From Bog-473 sp963721585 (lineage in GTDB: Bacteria; Actinomycetota; Acidimicrobiia; Acidimicrobiales; RAAP-2), in NCBI GenBank assembly GCA_963721585.1, contig CAVRJN010000008.1, positions 186,001 to 250,000 on the forward strand: DNA of 64,000 nt, read 5' to 3'. The translations under genes and the position numbers were made by a program. Each line of letters begins with the position of its first letter. Position 1 is the first letter of the stretch. The notes below the pieces were generated by a model, which saw nothing but the letters and a program-made list of their open reading frames with translations, did not search any database and had not been told where the DNA came from. Shown in pieces: positions 60,795 to 64,000 of this stretch.

Positions 60795-61558
60795 ACGAGC
60801 GTGAGCCCCCCGTCGACGGCCAGGACCTGCCCGGTCACATAGCTCGCCTCGTCCGAGAGGAGGAAGACGGCCACCGCCGCCACTTCCCAGCCCGTGCCCT
60901 GCCGGCCCAGCGGGACCGGCGAGCGGGTGCGCGACGGCCGCCCGGCCGAGGCGGCGCGGCCGAGCGGCGTGTCGATCAGGCCAGGGGCGAGCACGTTGGC
61001 CCTGATGCCGCGGCGGGCACCCTCGACCGCCACGTGTCGGCTGAGGCCGATGAGCCCCGCCTTCGATGCGTCGTAGGCCGGGATGCGGCTCCCCGGGCGC
61101 AGGCCCGCCACCGACCCCACGAACACGATCGACGCGTTGTCCGTCAACGTGACCAGGGCACGTCGCACCAACATGAAGTGGGCGCGCAGGTTGAGATCGA
61201 AGGTCTTGTCCCAGTCGTCGATGGACGTCCCGGCCATGCCCATGCCGAAACCGGTGCCCACGTTGAGCACGAGCCCGTCGGGCGCCAGACCCGGCTCGTC
61301 GGAGACCGCCACGCGGCACCCCTCTTCGGTGGTGACGTCGGCCACCACGATCGCCGCCTTCCCGCCCTCCTCGGTGATCAGTCGCCACGTCTGCTCGACC
61401 GCAGCCTCGTCCCGATCGACGCAGACCACCGACGCACCTTCGCGCGCCGCGCGCACCGCAATGGCGCGGCCGTTGCCAACCGGGGCATCCGGATCACGCG
61501 ACGGCTGCGTGCCGGCGCCGATCACCGTGATGCTCCGCCCGGCCAGGAGCGACGTCAT
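60791..61558 (-). CDS. SDR family oxidoreductase
   Basis: 255 residues, a classical SDR. The dinucleotide motif is altered: VIGAGTQPSRDPDAPVGNGR replaces the compact TGxxxGxG, with an insertion of about ten residues. The catalytic YDASK is present, as is VFVGSVAG with its Ser, and the C-terminal EASYVTGQVLAVDGG is standard for SDRs. It reduces or oxidises a carbonyl/alcohol; substrate unknown. ATG 61558 start. The Ddn-like gene overlaps its stop. Confidence 0.86.
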   Translation of the reverse strand: MTSLLAGRSITVIGAGTQPSRDPDAPVGNGRAIAVRAAREGASVVCVDRDEAAVEQTWRLITEEGGKAAIVVADVTTEEGCRVAVSDEPGLAPDGLVLNVGTGFGMGMAGTSIDDWDKTFDLNLRAHFMLVRRALVTLTDNASIVFVGSVAGLRPGSRIPAYDASKAGLIGLSRHVAVEGARRGIRANVLAPGLIDTPLGRAASAGRPSRTRSPVPLGRQGTGWEVAAVAVFLLSDEASYVTGQVLAVDGGLTLV

Positions 61559-61586
61559 GCGATCACCGGACTCACGTCCCGATCCC

Positions 61587-62177
61587 TCAGGCCACCGGTC
61601 CGCCCGGCACGCTCTCAGCCAGGGCCTCGGCGCGGGGCTCCAGCTGCATGCGCAGTGAGCCGAGCACGGTCGTCAGCATCATGTAATGGCCGATGAGCAT
61701 GAGCAATTCGACGAGTTCGCTCTCCCGGAGGTCCTCTGCCAGCGTCTCCCACGTGCCGTCGGAGACTGCGCCCTCGTCGGCGGTCTCGTCGACGGCTCGC
61801 AGTGCGGCGCGTTCCACGGGGGGCCACTCGACCGTGTCCACCGCGCCCTCGTCATTGCTCACTGCCACCAGCTCGGCGGGGGACACGCCCTGTTCCTCGG
61901 CCAACCCGATGTGCTGCGCCCACTCGTAGCGGCCGCCGAAGCGGGCCGCGGTGCGCAGGATCACCAGTTCGCGCAGGCGGCCGGGAAGGCTCCCCGCCAG
62001 CAGCGCGCCGCCGAAGCCCAGCCAGCGCCCGAACAGCTCGGGATCGGCCCGGCCCAGCGTGGTGAAGATGTGCATCGGCTCGTCGGTGCCGCCCGGCGAG
62101 TTCTCCAGGACCCGGGTGAGGACGTCGTCCCATTCGCCCGGTGCAAGCGGTGGAAGGCGAGGCCCGGTGGTGGTCAT
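61587..62177 (-). CDS. Carboxymuconolactone decarboxylase family protein
   Basis: 196 residues. GRLRELVILRTAARFGGRYE followed by WAQHIGLAEEQG is the AhpD-like core; the region where a CxxC redox pair would lie reads YEWAQH, the form seen in non-peroxidase members that keep only Glu and His. A C-terminal helical part (ESELVELLMLIGHYMMLTTV) completes the fold. ATG 62177 is preceded by TACGAT at leaderless spacing. It is 28 bases upstream of the SDR gene and may be cotranscribed with the SDR-Ddn operon. Confidence 0.82.
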   Translation of the reverse strand: MTTTGPRLPPLAPGEWDDVLTRVLENSPGGTDEPMHIFTTLGRADPELFGRWLGFGGALLAGSLPGRLRELVILRTAARFGGRYEWAQHIGLAEEQGVSPAELVAVSNDEGAVDTVEWPPVERAALRAVDETADEGAVSDGTWETLAEDLRESELVELLMLIGHYMMLTTVLGSLRMQLEPRAEALAESVPGGPVA

Positions 62178-62227
62178 TGCCGCATCGTAGGCACGCAGGA
62201 CCGGCCCGGTCTTGCGGCCCACCGCGC

Positions 62228-62896
62228 TCAACGCAGCGGCCGGAATCCCATCGGCGGCGGCCCCGACCCGGGCAGCCGCCGCACCGGGGCATCGGGCCGC
62301 GACACCTCGTCGAGGATCCCGTAACCGAGCGCCTCTTCGGCACCCATGAAACGCCCCCGCTCCACGTCGCTTTCGACCGTGGCCGGAGTCTGACCCGTTG
62401 CCGCAGCCAGGCGGGTGCAGAAGCGCTGCCGCTCCGCTGCCCGCACGTCGGCCCACTGGGCCACATTGCGCACATGGGCGTGCAGCGAGGTCGCCGGCTC
62501 GGACAACGAGAAGCGGGTGCTCGGCAGGGCGGAACGATGGGCGCACACTGCCACCACGCCCACAGCGCCCGCAGCCACCTGCCCGAGACAGAACGCCCGC
62601 ACCGGCACCCCCATCAGCTCCACCACGTCCATGAGCGTCAGCGCAGGCGCCAGCGCGGCCTCGCCGCAGTCGACCCGCAACGTCACGGGATCGTCCCCCT
62701 CGGCATCGAGCGTCATCAACTCCGCTGCCACTCGGGTGACCGAGAAGTCGTCGAGCCGGCCGTGCAGCAAGACGACGCGCTGGGCCAGAAGGCGGCGGGC
62801 CACGACGTCCGACAACGGCTCGGGCCCGAGGCCCGTGCCGGTCCCCGTCCCCGGGTCTCCCGGGAGCCAGGGCCATTGTTCCTCGTGGTCAGGCAT
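62228..62896 (-). CDS. ClpP-like protein lacking catalytic Ser and His
   Basis: 222 residues with the ClpP/crotonase-like fold: LLAQRVVLLHGRLDDFSVTR, a core ending at VRAFCLGQVAAGAVG, and ERGRFMGAEEALGYGILDEV. Compared with the canonical ClpP in this window, GMAMS (nucleophile) reads GQVAA and IMIHQ reads FSLSE, so both Ser and His are gone, as is the NSPGG oxyanion loop; the downstream Asp position seems kept. It is therefore probably an inactive structural subunit, like ClpR-type proteins. ATG 62896 with GGAGG seven bases upstream overlaps the XRE gene stop by eight bases. Confidence 0.82.
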   Translation of the reverse strand: MPDHEEQWPWLPGDPGTGTGTGLGPEPLSDVVARRLLAQRVVLLHGRLDDFSVTRVAAELMTLDAEGDDPVTLRVDCGEAALAPALTLMDVVELMGVPVRAFCLGQVAAGAVGVVAVCAHRSALPSTRFSLSEPATSLHAHVRNVAQWADVRAAERQRFCTRLAAATGQTPATVESDVERGRFMGAEEALGYGILDEVSRPDAPVRRLPGSGPPPMGFRPLR

Positions 62897-63146
62897 GCTC
62901 GATCCTCCATTCCAGGCGGGCGCCCAGTGCGGTCGTGTAGCGCTCCACTGTCGAGAGGCGGACATCGAGGTCGCCCGCCTCGAAGCGGGCCACCGCCGAC
63001 TGCGAAGTCCCCATGCGGGCCGCCACCTCCGCCTGGGACAGCCCGAGCTCCCGGCGCAGGGTCATGAGCTGCCCCGACACCGAGTGCCGGCGCTCGGCCA
63101 TTTCGCGGAAGCCCGGGAAGACGGTGGGATGGCGGCGCTCGCTCAC
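62889..63146 (-). CDS. XRE family helix-turn-helix regulator
   Basis: 85 residues. The HTH is LMTLRRELGLSQAEVAARMG, TSQSAVARFEAGDLDVRLST; the tail ALGARLEWRIEH resembles HigA/antitoxin-like XRE proteins. It is cotranscribed with the ClpP-like gene (8-bp overlap) and divergent from the active clpP, with an AT-rich inverted repeat in between, so it likely represses both. It is smaller than and unlike ClgR, the known actinobacterial clp activator. GTG start. Confidence 0.85.
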   Translation of the reverse strand: MSERRHPTVFPGFREMAERRHSVSGQLMTLRRELGLSQAEVAARMGTSQSAVARFEAGDLDVRLSTVERYTTALGARLEWRIEHA

Positions 63147-63157
63147 AACGCACTCAT

Positions 63158-63183
63158 TATCTCATATATGATATATCGTGAGA
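63158..63183. promoter_or_regulatory. AT-rich inverted repeat between XRE and clpP
   Basis: TCTCA (63160-63164) and TGAGA (63179-63183) flank ATATATGATATAT in otherwise GC-rich DNA. The element fits both an XRE operator and the -10 regions of the two divergent promoters. Confidence 0.65.
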
Positions 63184-63243
63184 AGGATTCCAGCCCAGGA
63201 CTCGTCCAGCCCAGGGCCCGCACCGAGACGGAGGAGCAGCACC

Positions 63244-63954
63244 ATGAATCCGAGCACCACGACCAGCAGCAGCCCGGGGGACCGCCTGCGCCAGGTCTTC
63301 GTCCCCACCGTGATCGAAGAGGGCACCCGGGGAGACCGCGCCTTCGACATCTACAGCCAGCTGTTGCGCGAGCGCATCGTCTTCCTCGGGCAGGAGGTGG
63401 ACGACCAGGTGGCCAACCTGATCATTTCCCAGATGCTGTTCCTCGAGGCCCAGAACGGCGAGCGGGACATCTACCTCTACATCAACTCCCCCGGTGGAGT
63501 GGCTTACGCGGGCATGGCCATCTACGACGTCATGCAGCACGTGGAGCCGGATGTGTCGACCATCTGCGTCGGCATGGCCATGTCCGCCGCCGCCATGATC
63601 CTCTCGGGCGGAGCCGCCGGCAAACGGTTCGCGCTGCCCAATGCGCGCATCATGATCCACCAGGGCTCGGCGGGCACACGGGGGGCGCCATCGGACATGG
63701 AGATCCAGCTGCGCGAGGTCCTCTCCCTGACCCGGCGCATGTCCGAGATCATCGCCCACCACAGCGGGCAGCCCCTGGAGCGGGTGGCCCAGGACATCGA
63801 CCGCGACTACTACATGACCTCCGAAGAGGCGCGCGACTACGGGATCATCGACGACATCATCCTCCCCCGCCGCGGCTTGTGCGCGCCGGCCGAAACTCCT
63901 GCCACGGCGGCGGCGGGAGGACGTCAATCCGAGTTGCAGGTGGCGACCGCCTAA
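63244..63954 (+). CDS. clpP: ATP-dependent Clp protease proteolytic subunit
   Basis: 236 residues, canonical ClpP. The nucleophile Ser is in VGMAMSAAAM, the His in ARIMIHQGS, the Asp in AQDIDRDYYM, and the oxyanion loop is INSPGGVAYAG. It assembles into a tetradecameric chamber that degrades unfolded proteins with a Clp ATPase; none is in the window. ATG 63244 follows GGAGGAG by seven bases; an upstream frame to 63178 is probably leader. The C-terminus has a 25-residue Ala-rich tail beyond the usual end. Divergent from XRE and the inactive paralogue, suggesting a mixed Clp core. Confidence 0.93.
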   Translation: MNPSTTTSSSPGDRLRQVFVPTVIEEGTRGDRAFDIYSQLLRERIVFLGQEVDDQVANLIISQMLFLEAQNGERDIYLYINSPGGVAYAGMAIYDVMQHVEPDVSTICVGMAMSAAAMILSGGAAGKRFALPNARIMIHQGSAGTRGAPSDMEIQLREVLSLTRRMSEIIAHHSGQPLERVAQDIDRDYYMTSEEARDYGIIDDIILPRRGLCAPAETPATAAAGGRQSELQVATA

Positions 63955-64000
63955 CCGTTGATTGAACGCTTGTTGAACTGAAGGCAATCTCTTCGTGACA

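Overview
The window is a high-GC chromosomal segment that reads as an Actinomycetota genome, most plausibly an uncultured Acidimicrobiia-like lineage (inference). Supporting signs are F420-type enzymes (an LLM-class oxidoreductase and a Ddn-like protein), many GTG starts, probable leaderless promoters with a TANNNT box 6-9 nt before the start codon, a large set of acyl-CoA dehydrogenases, and a secreted protein with 'GYWMVAADGGIFSFG' repeats. No plasmid, phage, IS element or CRISPR array was seen. Two tRNA genes (Arg-TCT, His-GTG) lie near 4.2 kb.

Layout. 0-6.5 kb: end of an MFS transporter, a LOG-type phosphoribohydrolase, an FkbM methyltransferase, a frameshifted SRPBCC gene, a small membrane protein, a VOC protein, the tRNAs, then a coupled SDR and zinc-dependent dehydrogenase. 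6.6-12.5 kb: four minus-strand genes for secreted surface proteins with SipW/TasA-like N-termini. The longest carries DUF11 and MBG repeats and a C-terminal IAFTG-type sorting signal. The first and last genes share a perfect 486-bp repeat. 13-30 kb: catabolic genes including an FGGY kinase, a 2-hydroxyacid dehydrogenase, an S51 peptidase, two D-aminoacylase-type amidohydrolases, an aldehyde dehydrogenase, two amidohydrolase-2 proteins (one fused to a SnoaL-like domain), an LLM oxidoreductase, a HAD hydrolase, a DUF35/thiolase pair and a GMC dehydrogenase with its small subunit. 30-44 kb: a DOPA-dioxygenase-like enzyme, a DUF1023-like hydrolase, acyl-CoA dehydrogenases, two genes of CoA metabolism, an acyl-CoA ligase and secreted proteins. 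44-57.6 kb: further acyl-CoA dehydrogenases, one a natural two-domain fusion in a cytochrome P450/ferredoxin operon next to a TetR regulator, plus a ligase and thiolase. 57.6-64 kb: DUF429 protein, ArnT-like glycosyltransferase, SDR plus Ddn-like protein, AhpD-like protein, and a ClpP island.

How it fits together. The palindrome TGAC-N6-GTCA occurs at seven promoter-proximal sites next to the kinase, aldehyde dehydrogenase/amidohydrolase, GMC dehydrogenase and five acyl-CoA dehydrogenase promoter regions. I read this as one regulon for acyl-CoA-type catabolism; substrate and regulator are unknown. The acyl-CoA dehydrogenases appear as two divergent pairs of unlike subunits, one fused pair and two singles, recalling the heterotetrameric enzymes of steroid side-chain degradation. 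At the right end a canonical ClpP is divergent from an XRE regulator overlapping a ClpP-like protein that lacks the catalytic Ser and His. Three genes are restored by removing a single base, so either base-calling errors or real decay must be kept in mind.
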